Of a stretch of 64,000 bases of DNA, positions 46,316-57,286 are shown piece by piece (within the stretch, counting starts at the first letter, position 1; each line of letters opens with the position of its first letter). Source of the DNA: Rhodopseudomonas infernalis (GTDB taxonomy: Bacteria > Pseudomonadota > Alphaproteobacteria > Rhizobiales > Xanthobacteraceae); contig NZ_JAJNAL010000012.1 of assembly GCF_022271405.1 (NCBI RefSeq), positions 1 to 64,000 of the forward strand, read 5' to 3'. A program made the translations under genes and the position numbers. Below the pieces are notes generated by a model. That model did not search any database, had not been told where the DNA came from, and was given only the letters and a program-made list of their open reading frames with translations.

Positions 46316-48930
46316 GACGCGCCCTCCACGCGCACGCGGCGCAGCGGCCCGCGCGGCACGACAAGTCCGACGCTGATGGCGACGCAGCCGCGCACCAGCG
46401 ACGCATCGAGCGACAGCGTCGCGGAGCAAGGCTGCCCGTCGATCAGAACGGCGGCGCCGGCGACGAGGCCATGCAGCGCAGCGTCGTCGGGATGAAGCAG
46501 CACGCGCGGCGCTGGCCGGCGTGCGGTCAGCAGCGCACTGGCGCGGCTGAGATCGAAGCCGGTGAAGGCGTCATGCAGCGGGATCAGCAGAAGCCCGTCG
46601 CCGTCGACCGGCACCGGCGCGGCCGCATCGTGCAGCGACGCCTCGCCGGCCTTCAGCAGCATCGCCCCCGGATCGCCGCCGCGCAGCGGGCCGCCGATTT
46701 CCTCGACGAAACGCGTGACGTTGTTGGCCGAATGCTGGCCCGAGGTCTTGTAGCTGGTGATCAGCGCCGGTGGCACGGCGGTGCCGCGCGCGCCCTTGAT
46801 GCCGAAGGTGAGCGGCGAATCCGGATCGATCGGCGGTGCGGCGTCGGCGAACTGGCCGGCGCGGTCGTCCGCGGTGCGGCCCGAATAAGGCCGCGGCGCG
46901 CGCGTGACCTGCCCGTCAGCCATCATATAGTCGGCATCCGGCGCCGCATCAGCAACACCGACGAGATCGGCGCGCTCGACGATCAGGTCGCCGATCAGCG
47001 CATCGAGGCTGTGCCAATCGCCGGCGCCGAACGCGTCGAGCCGGCGCCACGACGCCGGCGCCGTGTCCGATGGCGGCAGCGCCGCGATGAAGCGTTGGGC
47101 GCGGCCTTCGTAGTTGACGAAGGTGCCGGTGCATTCGGTGAAGGCCGCGACCGGCAGCGCGACGCTCGACCGCGCGGTGGTTTCGCTCGCCATCGCGTCC
47201 AGTGCGACCACGGCTTTGGCCGCAGCAAACAGCCGCTCGACACTGGCGCGCGGGGCGCCCTCGAACAGATCGCTCTCGAGCACGATCGCGGTTTTGGCGG
47301 CGCCGCGCTCCAGCAGTGCGGCGGCGCTGTCGATGCCGTCGCCGCCGAGCAGCGCCAGGCCGATACTGTTGGCTTCCGGCGGCAGCAACGCGATCCGCGC
47401 CTTGGCGCCGAGCGCAGTGGCCAACGCCGCAGCCGCCTCGACGATCTCGGTAGCGCCGAGCGAACAGCCGGCGATGATCAGCGGACGCTGTGCGACCGCA
47501 AGGATCTCGGCCACCCGGTTCGCCTCGACATCCGCGCTCGTTGTGCCGCCAACGGCAGCCGCAACGTTCGCACCAAACGCCGCAACGCCCTGCGGATCGC
47601 GGCGCAGCGACAGGGTGGCGATGTCGTCGAGCGGATCGGCCAGCGGCGTCGCCAGCACGATGGGCGAGCGGCGGCCTCCACCCGCGGTGCGCACGGCGGG
47701 ATCGAGCCATTGCGGCACGCCCTTCTGCGCGGCGAGCTCGCGCTCCGCGCCGCGCACGGTCTGGCGCAGAGCGAGCGCCAGCCGCGGCGACGAATTGGTC
47801 AGATCCTCACCGAGCACCAGCACCGCATCGGCCTGTTCGACGTCGGCCAGCGAAGCGATTTTCGCCGGGCCGGCCCGCAGGATCGCAACGATGCGGCGAA
47901 CCATCGCGGCTTCGGCATCCGACACGCCAGCGAAGAACCGCTCCGGCCCGACCAGCCGCTGCAACGCGTAGTTCGCCTCCAGCGACGCGCGCGGCGAGCC
48001 GATGCCGATCGCGCCTTCAGCCACCGCGGCATGCGCGGCCGCGCAGGCGTCGTGCAGGCTCGCCGGTTCGCCGCTCAGCAACGGTTCGCGCAGCCGCTGA
48101 TCCGAGACGACGTGCAGCGGGCCGTAGCGGCCGCGATCGCAGATGAAATAGCCGTTGAGCGCGCCGTGGTAGCGGTTCTGCACCCGCCGAACCCGGCCGC
48201 CGCGCTGGTCGACCAGGATGTTGCAGCCGACCGAACAATGCGGGCAGACCGACGGGGTCGCCCGCATGTCCCATTTGCGGGCGTAGTCCTGCGACCAGCC
48301 CTTGTCGTTGAACACGCCGGTCGGACACACTTCGGCGAGATTGCCGGCGAACGGGCTGTCCAGCGGCCCGTCTTCGGCGCGGCCGAAATACACGTTGTTG
48401 TGCGCCCCGAACGCGTCGAGATCGCGCCCGCCGGCGTAGTCGCGATAGAACCGCGTGCAGCGATAGCAGGCGATGCAGCGGTTCATCTCGTGGGTGAGCA
48501 GCGGGCCGAGATTCTGGTTGCGATGGGTGCGCTTGTCGAAGCGATAACGGCGGTCGTGATGACCGGTGGCGATGGTCATGTCCTGCAGATGGCAGGAGCC
48601 GGCCTCCTCGCACACCGGGCAATCGTGCGGATGGTTGACCATCAGCCATTCGATCACCTGGGCGCGGAATGCCGTGGCTTCCGGATCGCTGACCGAGACC
48701 CGCTCGACATCTGCGACCGGCGTCATGCAGCTCATCACGATGCGGCCTTCGGTATCGTCGGGGCCGTCATACACTTTCACCGCGCATTGCCGGCACGCGC
48801 CGACCGAGCCGAGCGCGCCGTGCCAGCAAAAATACGGCACGTCGATGCCATGGGTGAGGCACGCCGACAGCAGATCCTCGCCGTCCTTCGCTTCGATGAT
48901 GCGGCCGTCGATGTCGAGCTTCTTGGTCAT
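46312..48930 (-). CDS. nuoG: NADH-quinone oxidoreductase subunit G
   Basis: Iron-sulfur subunit of the NADH module, 872 aa. It carries the [2Fe-2S] motif (FCWHGALGSVGACRQCAV), the His-ligated cluster (HPHDCPVCEEAGSCHLQD), the [4Fe-4S] CIACYRCTRF with CPTGV, and the extra N7-type motif CPHCSVGC with a distant Cys in FICDRGRYG, as in E. coli NuoG. The molybdopterin-oxidoreductase-like part follows. It overlaps nuoF by 4 bases. Confidence 0.95.
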   Translation of the reverse strand: MTKKLDIDGRIIEAKDGEDLLSACLTHGIDVPYFCWHGALGSVGACRQCAVKVYDGPDDTEGRIVMSCMTPVADVERVSVSDPEATAFRAQVIEWLMVNHPHDCPVCEEAGSCHLQDMTIATGHHDRRYRFDKRTHRNQNLGPLLTHEMNRCIACYRCTRFYRDYAGGRDLDAFGAHNNVYFGRAEDGPLDSPFAGNLAEVCPTGVFNDKGWSQDYARKWDMRATPSVCPHCSVGCNILVDQRGGRVRRVQNRYHGALNGYFICDRGRYGPLHVVSDQRLREPLLSGEPASLHDACAAAHAAVAEGAIGIGSPRASLEANYALQRLVGPERFFAGVSDAEAAMVRRIVAILRAGPAKIASLADVEQADAVLVLGEDLTNSSPRLALALRQTVRGAERELAAQKGVPQWLDPAVRTAGGGRRSPIVLATPLADPLDDIATLSLRRDPQGVAAFGANVAAAVGGTTSADVEANRVAEILAVAQRPLIIAGCSLGATEIVEAAAALATALGAKARIALLPPEANSIGLALLGGDGIDSAAALLERGAAKTAIVLESDLFEGAPRASVERLFAAAKAVVALDAMASETTARSSVALPVAAFTECTGTFVNYEGRAQRFIAALPPSDTAPASWRRLDAFGAGDWHSLDALIGDLIVERADLVGVADAAPDADYMMADGQVTRAPRPYSGRTADDRAGQFADAAPPIDPDSPLTFGIKGARGTAVPPALITSYKTSGQHSANNVTRFVEEIGGPLRGGDPGAMLLKAGEASLHDAAAPVPVDGDGLLLIPLHDAFTGFDLSRASALLTARRPAPRVLLHPDDAALHGLVAGAAVLIDGQPCSATLSLDASLVRGCVAISVGLVVPRGPLRRVRVEGAS

Positions 48931-50213
48931 GCGCGGCCCACCGGACAATGGCCCGCGAGGTGGGCAGTGAAGATATCGCCGAAGCGTTCGAGCCCGCTAC
49001 GCAGCGGCGTCAGCGCCCCGGTGTTGAGATCGCAATAGGAGCGGCCCGAGGGGCCGGACAGCGCGACGTGCTGATGCAGCAGATCGATGTCCTGGCGCGT
49101 GCCCTTGCCGGCTTCGAGCGTGTCGAGCAGCTTCGCCACCCACGGCAAACCGTCACGGCAGGGCGTGCACAGCCCGCAGCTCTCGCGGGCGTAGAAACGC
49201 ATGTGCCGCCCGATCGCCGCGACCGGACAGGCATGATCGTCGAGCACGATCATCGCGCCGGTGCCGAGCGAACTGCCGGCCTTCTTGGTGTGGGCGAAGT
49301 CGAGCGGAACGTCGAGATCGGCGCTTTCGAGAAACGCAGTCGCGCCGCCGCCGGGCTGGAACGCCAGCAGTGCGCGTCCATTGCGGATGCCGCCGCACAG
49401 TTCGATCAGTTCGCGCGCGGTCGTGCCCATCGGCGCTTCGATCAGTTGCGGCCGCGTCACGCAGCCGGAAACGCCGTACAGCTTGGTGCCGCCTTCGTCC
49501 GTGCGCGACAACGACTGATACCAATCCGTACCGTTCTCGATAATGGAAGGCACCGCCGACAGCGTCTCCACGTTGTTGACGGTGGTCGGCCGGCCCCACA
49601 GCCCGCTGACCGCCGGATAAGGCGGCCGATGCCGCGGCACCGGGCGCTCGCCTTCGAGCGCAGCGATCAGCGCCGTCTCCTCGCCGACGATGTAGCGACC
49701 GGCAGAGGCGTGCACCCGCATCGCAAGATCGAAGCCCGAGCCGAGGATGTCGCGGCCGAGCAGGCCTGCGCCTTCGGCCTCGGCGATCGCGCGGGTCAGC
49801 GCCGCCGCGGCGGATCTGTATTCGTCGCGCACCAGGATGATCACCTCGGTCGCGCCGATCGCATAGGCCGCGATGATCGCGCCCTCGACCAGCTGATGCG
49901 ACAGCGCCTCCATCAGCAGCCGATCCTTGAACGAACCCGGTTCGGTCTCGTCGCCGTTGACGCAGAGATAGCGCGGACCCGGCCCGGCCTTTTCGGCGCC
50001 GCTGCGCATGAAGCGCCATTTGTTGGCGGTCGGGAATCCCGCGCCGCCGCGGCCGCGCAGGCCCGCAGCCTCGACCATCGCGATGATCGCCTCGGGGCTG
50101 TGGCGCTTCAGCGCCTGCGTGAGCGCCGCGTAGCCGCCGAGCCCGCGCCAGACGGCGAGGCTGTGCGGCTTGCGGTCGGCACGCGCGCGGCCGGTGAGCG
50201 GCTTGTCGCTCAT
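48927..50213 (-). CDS. nuoF: NADH-quinone oxidoreductase subunit F
   Basis: NADH- and FMN-binding subunit, 428 aa. GLRGRGGAGFPTANKW forms the FMN/NADH site, and ESCGLCTPCRDG binds the [4Fe-4S] cluster N3 together with a distal Cys in YCDLNTGA. It overlaps nuoE by 4 bases. Confidence 0.96.
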   Translation of the reverse strand: MSDKPLTGRARADRKPHSLAVWRGLGGYAALTQALKRHSPEAIIAMVEAAGLRGRGGAGFPTANKWRFMRSGAEKAGPGPRYLCVNGDETEPGSFKDRLLMEALSHQLVEGAIIAAYAIGATEVIILVRDEYRSAAAALTRAIAEAEGAGLLGRDILGSGFDLAMRVHASAGRYIVGEETALIAALEGERPVPRHRPPYPAVSGLWGRPTTVNNVETLSAVPSIIENGTDWYQSLSRTDEGGTKLYGVSGCVTRPQLIEAPMGTTARELIELCGGIRNGRALLAFQPGGGATAFLESADLDVPLDFAHTKKAGSSLGTGAMIVLDDHACPVAAIGRHMRFYARESCGLCTPCRDGLPWVAKLLDTLEAGKGTRQDIDLLHQHVALSGPSGRSYCDLNTGALTPLRSGLERFGDIFTAHLAGHCPVGRA

Positions 50214-50698
50214 CGCGCAACTCCGATTGTCTTGCCGCCGATCAGGGCATCGAGATCGTCCGGCGTCAGCGGCCCGACCAGCGTGCGCTCGGGACCAACC
50301 AGCGCCACCGGCGCGCGGTCGCAGCCGCCGACGCAGCAGATGTTGATCAGCGTGAATTTGCCGTCCGGCGTGGTCTCGCCGAAACCGATGCCGAGCCTGC
50401 TCATCACCGCGTCGCGCACGGTATCGCCGCCGCACAGATAGCAGCTGAGGCCGTCGCAGAGCAGGATCACGGTGTCGCCGACCGGACGGCGGAAGATCTG
50501 GCTGTAGAACGTCGCGAGGCTCTCGATCTCGGCGGTGGTGACGCCGAGCGTGCGCGCCGCCTCGGCGAGGTTCTCGTCCGACACCCAGCCTTCGGCTTCC
50601 TGCACCAGCTTCAGCGCTTCGAGCATCGCGGCCTTCGGCCCGCCGTGATGGGCAGCGGCCTGCGCGATCGCGGTCTTGATGGCGGGGCTGAGGCTCAT
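50210..50698 (-). CDS. nuoE: NADH-quinone oxidoreductase subunit E
   Basis: Thioredoxin-like [2Fe-2S] subunit (N1a), 162 aa. The cluster ligands are in [13 protein letters not shown] and [13 protein letters not shown]. The N-terminal helical region [16 protein letters not shown] is typical. It overlaps nuoCD by 4 bases. Confidence 0.95.
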   Translation of the reverse strand: MSLSPAIKTAIAQAAAHHGGPKAAMLEALKLVQEAEGWVSDENLAEAARTLGVTTAEIESLATFYSQIFRRPVGDTVILLCDGLSCYLCGGDTVRDAVMSRLGIGFGETTPDGKFTLINICCVGGCDRAPVALVGPERTLVGPLTPDDLDALIGGKTIGVAR

Positions 50699-52440
50699 CG
50701 GTCGACGTCCGACATTACGTAGTCGATGCTGCCGAGATAGGCGACGAGGTCGGCCACCATCATGCCGGGCGCCACCGCCGAGATCATCTGCAGATGCGGG
50801 AACGACGGCGTGCGGATGCGGGTGCGATAGCTCGACGGCTCGCCGTCGGAAATCAGCGCGAACTGAGTCAGCCCGCGCACCGTCTCGACCTGCCCGGTGG
50901 TTTCGCCGGCGGGCAGCGCCGGCCCCCAGCTCGCGCCGACGAAATGATGGATCATGGTCTCGATGTCATGCAGCATCCGCTCGCGCGGCGGCGGCGTGGT
51001 CGACGGATGGTCGGCCTTGATCGGGCCGGACGGCATGTTGTCGACGCACTGCCGGATGATCTTCAGCGACTGCCGGATCTCCTCGACGCGGACAATTGTG
51101 CGATCGAAGCAGTCGCCGTTGTGGCCGACCGGAATCTCGAAATCGAAATTCTGAAAGCCCGAATACGGCCGCGCCTTGCGCACGTCCCAGGCATAGCCGG
51201 TGGCGCGCAGGCCTGGGCCGGTGACGCCCCACTCCATCGCCATCGCGGTGTCGTACGCCGCGACGCCCTTGGTACGCGCGCGAAAGATCTCGTTGCGCAA
51301 CACCATGCCTTCGTAGTCGGCGAGTCGTGGCGGCATCCAGTCGAGGAATTCGCGGACGAGCTTGTCCCACCCCTCCGGCAGGTCCATCGACAGACCGCCG
51401 ATGCGGAAGTAACCGGGGTGCATCCGCGCGCCGGTGATCGACTCGATCACTCGGTAGCCGCGCTCGCGATCGACGAACATGTAGAACACCGGCGACATCG
51501 CCCCGGTGTCCTGCGCCATGGTGCCGTAGAACAACAGATGGTTCATGATGCGGAACATCTCCGACAGCATGATCCGCACCGTCTGCGCGCGGTCCGGCAC
51601 GGTGATGCCGCAGGCCTTCTCGACCGCCTGCAAGTAGGGCATCTCGCCCATCACGCCGCCGAGATAATCGACGCGATCGGTATAGGGCAGGAAGTTGTGC
51701 CAGGTCTGACGTTCGGCCATCTTCTCGGCGCCGCGGTGATGGAAGCCGATATCCGGCCGCGCCGCGACGATCTCCTCGCCGTCGAGCGCCAGCACGATGC
51801 GGAACACGCCGTGGGTCGCCATCGAGTGCGGCCCGTAATTCAGGATCATCAGCTCGACGCCGTCGCGATGCGTCGGCAGCCCGAATTTTTCCGGATCCGC
51901 GGCGAGCGCGTGCTCCTTGGCGTCGAACAGCGCCGCCGTCATGTTGAACAGCGGCCGCTCGGTGGCGCGACCCGGCTGGGTCTTGCGCATCGGATGGCCT
52001 TCCCATCCGGGCGGCAGCAGGATGCGGTTCGAGTGCGGCTGCAGCTCGAACTCGACGCCGAACATGTCGTAGGCTTCGCGCTCGTACCACAGCGCGTTGG
52101 CAAACACGCTGCCGATCGATTTGGCGCGTGGATACTCCGCGTCGAGCGGCGTCTTGATCCGGATGTCGGCGTTGCGGTCGTGCGACAGCAGATGGCTGGC
52201 GATGGTGATGCCGCTCGGCGGCTGCCCCTCGCGATGCTTGCGCGCCGTCTCATCGATCGCCCACAGGTCGACCAGCATCCTGAACGGACGCTCGATCTCG
52301 TGCTTGAGAAATCGATGCACCTCGATCGTCGCTTCCGGCCGGATCCACACCGTCGGAAAGCTATCGCGCGTGATCTGCTCGCCCAGCACCGCGTCTCCAA
52401 ACCGCGCGCTGAGCTCGCCGACGAGTTCGGACGTGCTCAC
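50695..52440 (-). CDS. nuoCD: NADH-quinone oxidoreductase fused subunit C/D
   Basis: Fused C and D subunits, 581 aa. The C part (about 1-175) contains [15 protein letters not shown] and [10 protein letters not shown]. The D part (about 190-581) has [20 protein letters not shown] and [13 protein letters not shown], and ends in [11 protein letters not shown], the conserved -DxDR end. The fusion is the form seen in E. coli and other gamma-type operons. It overlaps nuoB and nuoE by 4 bases. Confidence 0.96.
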   Translation of the reverse strand: MSTSELVGELSARFGDAVLGEQITRDSFPTVWIRPEATIEVHRFLKHEIERPFRMLVDLWAIDETARKHREGQPPSGITIASHLLSHDRNADIRIKTPLDAEYPRAKSIGSVFANALWYEREAYDMFGVEFELQPHSNRILLPPGWEGHPMRKTQPGRATERPLFNMTAALFDAKEHALAADPEKFGLPTHRDGVELMILNYGPHSMATHGVFRIVLALDGEEIVAARPDIGFHHRGAEKMAERQTWHNFLPYTDRVDYLGGVMGEMPYLQAVEKACGITVPDRAQTVRIMLSEMFRIMNHLLFYGTMAQDTGAMSPVFYMFVDRERGYRVIESITGARMHPGYFRIGGLSMDLPEGWDKLVREFLDWMPPRLADYEGMVLRNEIFRARTKGVAAYDTAMAMEWGVTGPGLRATGYAWDVRKARPYSGFQNFDFEIPVGHNGDCFDRTIVRVEEIRQSLKIIRQCVDNMPSGPIKADHPSTTPPPRERMLHDIETMIHHFVGASWGPALPAGETTGQVETVRGLTQFALISDGEPSSYRTRIRTPSFPHLQMISAVAPGMMVADLVAYLGSIDYVMSDVDR

Positions 52441-53063
52441 AATTTCTCCGGAGGATCGAGAAGGGTCTGCGCCATACGTTCGTCGCGGCGCTGATCGCGC
52501 CGGCGCGGTGCATCGAAGCCGAGCCCGGCGGTGTTGCCGACGGTGACGCCGAGCGGGCGCCGCTCGCTGCCGATCTGCTGCTGCAGCATGATCAGCGCAT
52601 CGAGCATCGCTTCCGGACGCGGCGGGCAGCCGGGGATGTAGACGTCCACCGGGATGAAGCGGTCAACGCCCTGCACCACCGAATAAATGTCGTACATGCC
52701 GCCCGAACAGGCGCAGGCGCCCATCGCGATCACCCAGCGCGGCGCGCGCATCTGCTCGTAGAGCCGCAGCAGTGGCGCGGCCATCTTGTGAAACACGGTG
52801 CCGGAGACCACCAGCAGGTCCGCCTGCCGCGGCGAGGCGCGGATCACTTCGGCGCCGAACCGGGCCTGGTCATAGACCGGCGTCAGCGCCGTCACCTGCT
52901 CGACGTAGCAACACGACAGGCCGAAGTTGAACGGCCACAGGCTGTGCTTGCGCGACCAGGCGGTGAGATCCTCGAGCGTGGTGAACAGGCTCGACAGCGC
53001 CATGTGTTCTTCGACCGAGACGGGCTCGACCGGCTGAAGCGGATTCGGCGGCTGCAATGTCAT
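52437..53063 (-). CDS. nuoB: NADH-quinone oxidoreductase subunit B
   Basis: Subunit holding cluster N2, the last iron-sulfur centre before quinone. The 208-aa product has the double cysteine in [21 protein letters not shown] and [14 protein letters not shown]. It has a C-terminal basic tail ([11 protein letters not shown]). It overlaps nuoA by 4 bases. Confidence 0.96.
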   Translation of the reverse strand: MTLQPPNPLQPVEPVSVEEHMALSSLFTTLEDLTAWSRKHSLWPFNFGLSCCYVEQVTALTPVYDQARFGAEVIRASPRQADLLVVSGTVFHKMAAPLLRLYEQMRAPRWVIAMGACACSGGMYDIYSVVQGVDRFIPVDVYIPGCPPRPEAMLDALIMLQQQIGSERRPLGVTVGNTAGLGFDAPRRRDQRRDERMAQTLLDPPEKL

Positions 53064-53449
53064 GGCTTGCGCTCCTTATGCCAGTCGAGCGCGCCGTCGG
53101 CCCACAGATAGACCAGCGCCAGCAGCAACACGCCGATGAACACAGCCGCCTCGATCAGCCCGAGCCAGCCGGTGTCGCGCGCCGCCACCGCCCAGGCGAA
53201 CAGGATCGCGGCTTCCATGTCGAAAATCACGAACAGCGCGGCGATCAGGAAGTAAGGCGCATTGACAGGGCCCTGCTGCGGCGCCGCCGGCAGCACGCCG
53301 CCCTCGTAAGGCACGTCGGCGCGCGCCCCGGAGCGCTTCTCGCGCAGCCAGGCGGCGACCAGCATGATCGCAGCGACCATGCCAGCCGACAGCGCAACGT
53401 GGATGGCGAGTGCGGCACCCGGATTGATCGGGAAGATCAGGTCGCTCAC
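53060..53449 (-). CDS. nuoA: NADH-quinone oxidoreductase subunit A
   Basis: First gene of the operon: a 129-aa, three-helix membrane subunit with [20 protein letters not shown] and the cytosolic loop containing [20 protein letters not shown] (slightly unlike the classical PYECG; the usual Cys is replaced by Gly). A FixK/Fnr box lies 106 bp upstream. Confidence 0.94.
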   Translation of the reverse strand: MSDLIFPINPGAALAIHVALSAGMVAAIMLVAAWLREKRSGARADVPYEGGVLPAAPQQGPVNAPYFLIAALFVIFDMEAAILFAWAVAARDTGWLGLIEAAVFIGVLLLALVYLWADGALDWHKERKP

Positions 53450-53555
53450 CGGCGGAGCTCCTTGGGACGACAGAAAGCACGCGCGCTCCGGAGCCCGTCA
53501 GGCTGCTGGAACGTTCAATGCATCGTCACCATGTCATTTGGGGCGTCAAGGACCG

Positions 53556-53569
53556 TTGACGCCGATCAA
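53556..53569. promoter_or_regulatory. FixK/Fnr box in front of the nuo operon
   Basis: TTGACGCCGATCAA, a perfect TTGA-N6-TCAA palindrome, 106 bp before the nuoA start. Its location fits an activator site with a leader of about 65 bases. Confidence 0.85.
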
Positions 53570-53865
53570 GGTCCGGCCTCGCATTGGGGGGAAATCCCAA
53601 TTCGATTTCCGCGAGTTGGCCGGCGGTAAAAATCGATGAAATGCTCGCCGTGACGGCGTTTCCCAAAGCCTCGGGCAGCCTACCGGCCTCCGCGATTCGA
53701 AACGATGGGCCTCAACTGCGGCACCATGCCGCCCTTCGATCGCCTCGGGCGTCTCGCGGCGCGGACTCGATCCGTCAGCGCCGCCCCACGGCTTCGTTCG
53801 CAACGTACATTTCGCTCTGCCGGCAAATCATCTAATCCTACGACTCCATCGTTCGGGGGCGGTCG
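53570..53865. other. Intergenic stretch between nuo and the ABC exporter
   Basis: About 300 bases with no supported reading frame apart from the FixK box at its left end. It must contain the promoter of the divergent ndvA-like gene, which I could not pinpoint. Confidence 0.5.
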
Positions 53866-55674
53866 ATGTCATTGCCACGTCTCTACACCCGCGTGCTCGG
53901 GCTGCTCGGCAAGGAGGCGCGGCTCGGCTGGATGCTCGCCGTCGCCAACCTGCTGCTGGCGATCGCGCAATTCGCCGAGCCGGTGCTGTTCGGCCGCATC
54001 GTCGACGTGATGAGCGGCAATCTCGCCACCGGCGCGCTGGTTCCCAAGACGCGCTCGCCCTGGCCCCTGCTCGCCGCCTGGGCCTCTTTCGGCCTGTTCA
54101 CCATCATCTGCTCCGCCGCCGTCGCGCTCAATGCCGACCGCCTGGCGCATCGCCAGCGACAGGTGATCCTCACCAGCTATTTCGAACACATCCTGCAACT
54201 GCCGCTGACGTTTCATACCGGGACGCATTCGGGCCGGCTGATGAAGGTGATGCTGCAGGGCACCGACGCGCTGTGGCGGGTCTGGCTCGGCTTCTTCCGC
54301 GAGCACTTCGCCGCGGTGCTGTCGCTGCTCGTGCTGCTGCCGCTGTCGCTGTACGTCAACTGGCGGCTGGCGCTGCTGCTGTTCGTGCTGTGCGGCGTGT
54401 TCACGGTGCTGACCGCGCTCGTGGTCCGCAAGACCTACGGCATGCAGAACGAGGTCGAGGAGCAATACAGCGACCTCTCCGCCCGCGCCTCCGACGCGCT
54501 CGGCAACGTCGCGCTGGTGCAGAGCTTCGTGCGGATCGACGCCGAGGTCCAGGGGCTGCGCTTCGTCGCCGACAAGCTGCTCGCGGCGCAGATGCCGGTG
54601 CTGTCGTGGTGGGCGCTGGTGACGGTGATCACCAAGGCTTCGACCACCATCACGGTGCTGGCGATCTTCGCGCTCGGCATCTGGCTCAATCAGCAGGGCC
54701 TCACCAGCGTCGGCGAAATCGTGATGTTCGTGTCGTTTGCGACGCTGCTGATCCAGCGGCTCGAGCAGGTGGTGAGCTTCGTCAACACGCTGATGATGGA
54801 AGCGCCGCGGCTGCAGGAGTTCATCACGGTGTTCGATGCCGTGCCGGCGGTGCGCGACCGGCCCGACGCGATCGATCCCGGCCGCCTCACTGGCCTCGTC
54901 GAGTTCGACAACGTGTCGTTCTCCTACGACGGCAAGCGGCCGGCGGTCGAAGACCTGACGCTCACCGCGCTGCCGGGCCAGACCATCGCGCTGGTCGGCG
55001 CCACTGGGGCCGGCAAGTCCACCGCGATCGCGCTGCTGCATCGCGCGTTCGATCCGCAATCCGGCACGGTCAAGATCGACGGCATGGACGTGCGCGGCCT
55101 GACGCTCGCCGGGCTTCGCCGCAACATCGGCGTGGTGTTTCAGGAGGCGCTGCTGTTCAACCGGACCATCGCCGACAATTTGCGGGTCGGTAAGCCGGAC
55201 GCCACCGACGCGGAGCTGCGCCAGGCCGCCGAGCGTGCCCAGGCGCTGCAGTTCATCGAGCGCAGCGAGCGCGGCTTCGACACCAATGCGGGCGAGCGCG
55301 GCCGGATGCTGTCCGGCGGCGAACGGCAGCGGCTGTCCATCGCCCGTGCGCTGCTGAAGGACCCGCCGATCCTGATCCTCGACGAGGCGACCTCGGCGCT
55401 CGACGCCGTGACCGAGGCGAAGGTCAATCTGGCACTCGACGAGCTGATGAAAGGCCGCACCACCTTCGTGATCGCGCATCGGCTGTCGACCATCCGGCAC
55501 GCGACCCGCATCCTCGTATTCGACAACGGAAAGGTGATCGAAAGCGGAACTTTCGATGAACTCGTCGCGCAGCGCGGCCATTTCGCTGAGCTCGCGCGGG
55601 CACAGTTCATGGTGCAGGAGGATGCGCGCGCCGCGGTCGCGACAGCAGCCGGCGACACGGTCGCGCAGCCCTGA
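53866..55674 (+). CDS. ndvA: ABC exporter, beta-1,2-glucan type (NdvA-like)
   Basis: Half-size ABC exporter with permease (about 1-320) and ATPase (about 340-570) in one 602-aa chain. Motifs are Walker [10 protein letters not shown], signature [17 protein letters not shown], Walker [14 protein letters not shown] and the H-loop [11 protein letters not shown]. The opening [20 protein letters not shown] resembles NdvA/ChvA, which export cyclic beta-1,2-glucan. Rhodopseudomonas glucans may differ, so the substrate is by analogy. Confidence 0.82.
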   Translation: MSLPRLYTRVLGLLGKEARLGWMLAVANLLLAIAQFAEPVLFGRIVDVMSGNLATGALVPKTRSPWPLLAAWASFGLFTIICSAAVALNADRLAHRQRQVILTSYFEHILQLPLTFHTGTHSGRLMKVMLQGTDALWRVWLGFFREHFAAVLSLLVLLPLSLYVNWRLALLLFVLCGVFTVLTALVVRKTYGMQNEVEEQYSDLSARASDALGNVALVQSFVRIDAEVQGLRFVADKLLAAQMPVLSWWALVTVITKASTTITVLAIFALGIWLNQQGLTSVGEIVMFVSFATLLIQRLEQVVSFVNTLMMEAPRLQEFITVFDAVPAVRDRPDAIDPGRLTGLVEFDNVSFSYDGKRPAVEDLTLTALPGQTIALVGATGAGKSTAIALLHRAFDPQSGTVKIDGMDVRGLTLAGLRRNIGVVFQEALLFNRTIADNLRVGKPDATDAELRQAAERAQALQFIERSERGFDTNAGERGRMLSGGERQRLSIARALLKDPPILILDEATSALDAVTEAKVNLALDELMKGRTTFVIAHRLSTIRHATRILVFDNGKVIESGTFDELVAQRGHFAELARAQFMVQEDARAAVATAAGDTVAQP

Positions 55675-55843
55675 GCACCGCCGAATTTCGGCCCCTTTCA
55701 TCCCCGAATAACCGCGGCCTAGCTCTGTTCGAGGAGCACAAGCCGGTATAGGGTCGGGTCTGCTGGGCCAACGCCTGAAACCCGAACGTCAACCCGTAAA
55801 GACCTCGTCCTTCGGACGGATCTCAAAGGACCGGAATCGGATA

Positions 55844-57286
55844 GTGCACTTGTTCACCGCGCAGCCTCGCAAATCGCCAATTATCTGGACGTTCGTCGCC
55901 GCTCTGATCGCCCTGACGGCGTTGCCGCGGCTGGCGTCCGCCGAGGCGCTGCTGCTGATCGAGGCCGACAGCGGCAAGGTGCTCCAGGCAGAGAACGCCA
56001 CCTATCCGTGGCACCCGGCGTCGGTTACCAAGATCATGACCGCCTACGTCACGCTGAAGGCGGTGAAGGAAGGCAAGCTGACACTCGACAGCCTGCTGAC
56101 GGTCTCGCCGACCGCCGCCGCGCAGTCGCCGTCGAAGATGGGCTTCCGCCCTGGCACCCAGATCACCGTCGACAATGCGCTGAAGATGATGATGGTGAAG
56201 TCGGCCAACGACATGGCGGTCGTGCTGGCCGAAGGCGTCGGCGGCTCGATCGACGGCTTCTCCGAGATGATGAACGCGAATGCGCAGCGGCTGGGCATGA
56301 CCCAGACGCGCTACGTCAATCCGAACGGACTACCGGCCGACGAACAAGTGACATCGGCGCGCGACCTCGCGATCCTGGCGCGCGCGGTGATCCGCGACCT
56401 GCCGGAATACGAGTACTTCGTTCACATCCCGGCGATCCGCTTCGGCAAACGTGTAACTCACAATTTCAACAAGCTGATCGGCCGCTACCCGGGTGCCGAC
56501 GGCTTCAAGACCGGCTTCATCTGCGCCTCGGGCTACAATTTGGTCGCCAGCGCCACCCGCAACGGCCGCCGGCTGATCGCGGTCGTGCTCGGCGCCAATT
56601 CCGGCCAGGATCGTGCCGTCAAGGCCGCGCAGCTGCTGGAGCGCGGCTTCTCGGCCAACACGCTGGCATGGCTGACGCCGTCGCTCGGCACTGTCGATAA
56701 TCTCGCGCCGATCGATGCCACGCCGCCGAACCTGCGCGACGAGATGTGTGGCCCGAAGCGCAAGCGCCCGGCCAGCGACGAGGACGAGCAGGTCGCCAGC
56801 GTGATTGCAAACGGCGAAACCGCGCTGTCGATGTTTTCGCCGCCGGTGCTGCGCCCGGTCGACATGATCGCGGCGGCGCCAGCGCCGACCGAGCCGGTGA
56901 TCGTCTACACCGGCCCGACCCGCACCGGCGCGGCGCTGATCGCAGCCGCCGCGCAGGAGGCCGAGCAGCAGGCAGCCGAAGGCAAGAAGAAAAAGACCGC
57001 GAAGAAAAAGGGCACCAAGTCCAAGGACGATACCAAGGAAGCCGTCGCGACCGATAAATCCAACGGCCGGACCTCGGTGACGATCGACACCACGGCCAAG
57101 CCCAAGGCCAAGTCCCAGACGGCCGCCAAGCCGGCCGCAGCCAAATCTGCAGCCCCCAAACATTCCGCCGCCAAGCCGGACGCCGCCGACAAGCCGAGTG
57201 CTGCGGCGAAGCCGAAGCCGAAGGCCGCCGCCAAGCCCGCCGCCAATGCGGCCAGCGAAGCCAAGCCGGCCAAGCCGGGCACCTGA
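55844..57286 (+). CDS. D-alanyl-D-alanine carboxypeptidase with a long Lys/Ala/Pro tail
   Basis: Penicillin-binding protein (DacA/PBP5 family) that trims peptidoglycan stem peptides. Its 480 residues include a signal peptide, then SxxK in ASVTKIMTAY, SxN in KSANDMAVV and KTG in GFKTGFICASGY. The last 110 residues are a low-complexity run of Ala, Lys and Pro (KPAAAKSAAPKHSAAKPD), with no obvious C-terminal membrane helix; such a tail may bind the anionic wall or membrane. The start is a GTG at 55844. Confidence 0.92.
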   Translation: MHLFTAQPRKSPIIWTFVAALIALTALPRLASAEALLLIEADSGKVLQAENATYPWHPASVTKIMTAYVTLKAVKEGKLTLDSLLTVSPTAAAQSPSKMGFRPGTQITVDNALKMMMVKSANDMAVVLAEGVGGSIDGFSEMMNANAQRLGMTQTRYVNPNGLPADEQVTSARDLAILARAVIRDLPEYEYFVHIPAIRFGKRVTHNFNKLIGRYPGADGFKTGFICASGYNLVASATRNGRRLIAVVLGANSGQDRAVKAAQLLERGFSANTLAWLTPSLGTVDNLAPIDATPPNLRDEMCGPKRKRPASDEDEQVASVIANGETALSMFSPPVLRPVDMIAAAPAPTEPVIVYTGPTRTGAALIAAAAQEAEQQAAEGKKKKTAKKKGTKSKDDTKEAVATDKSNGRTSVTIDTTAKPKAKSQTAAKPAAAKSAAPKHSAAKPDAADKPSAAAKPKPKAAAKPAANAASEAKPAKPGT

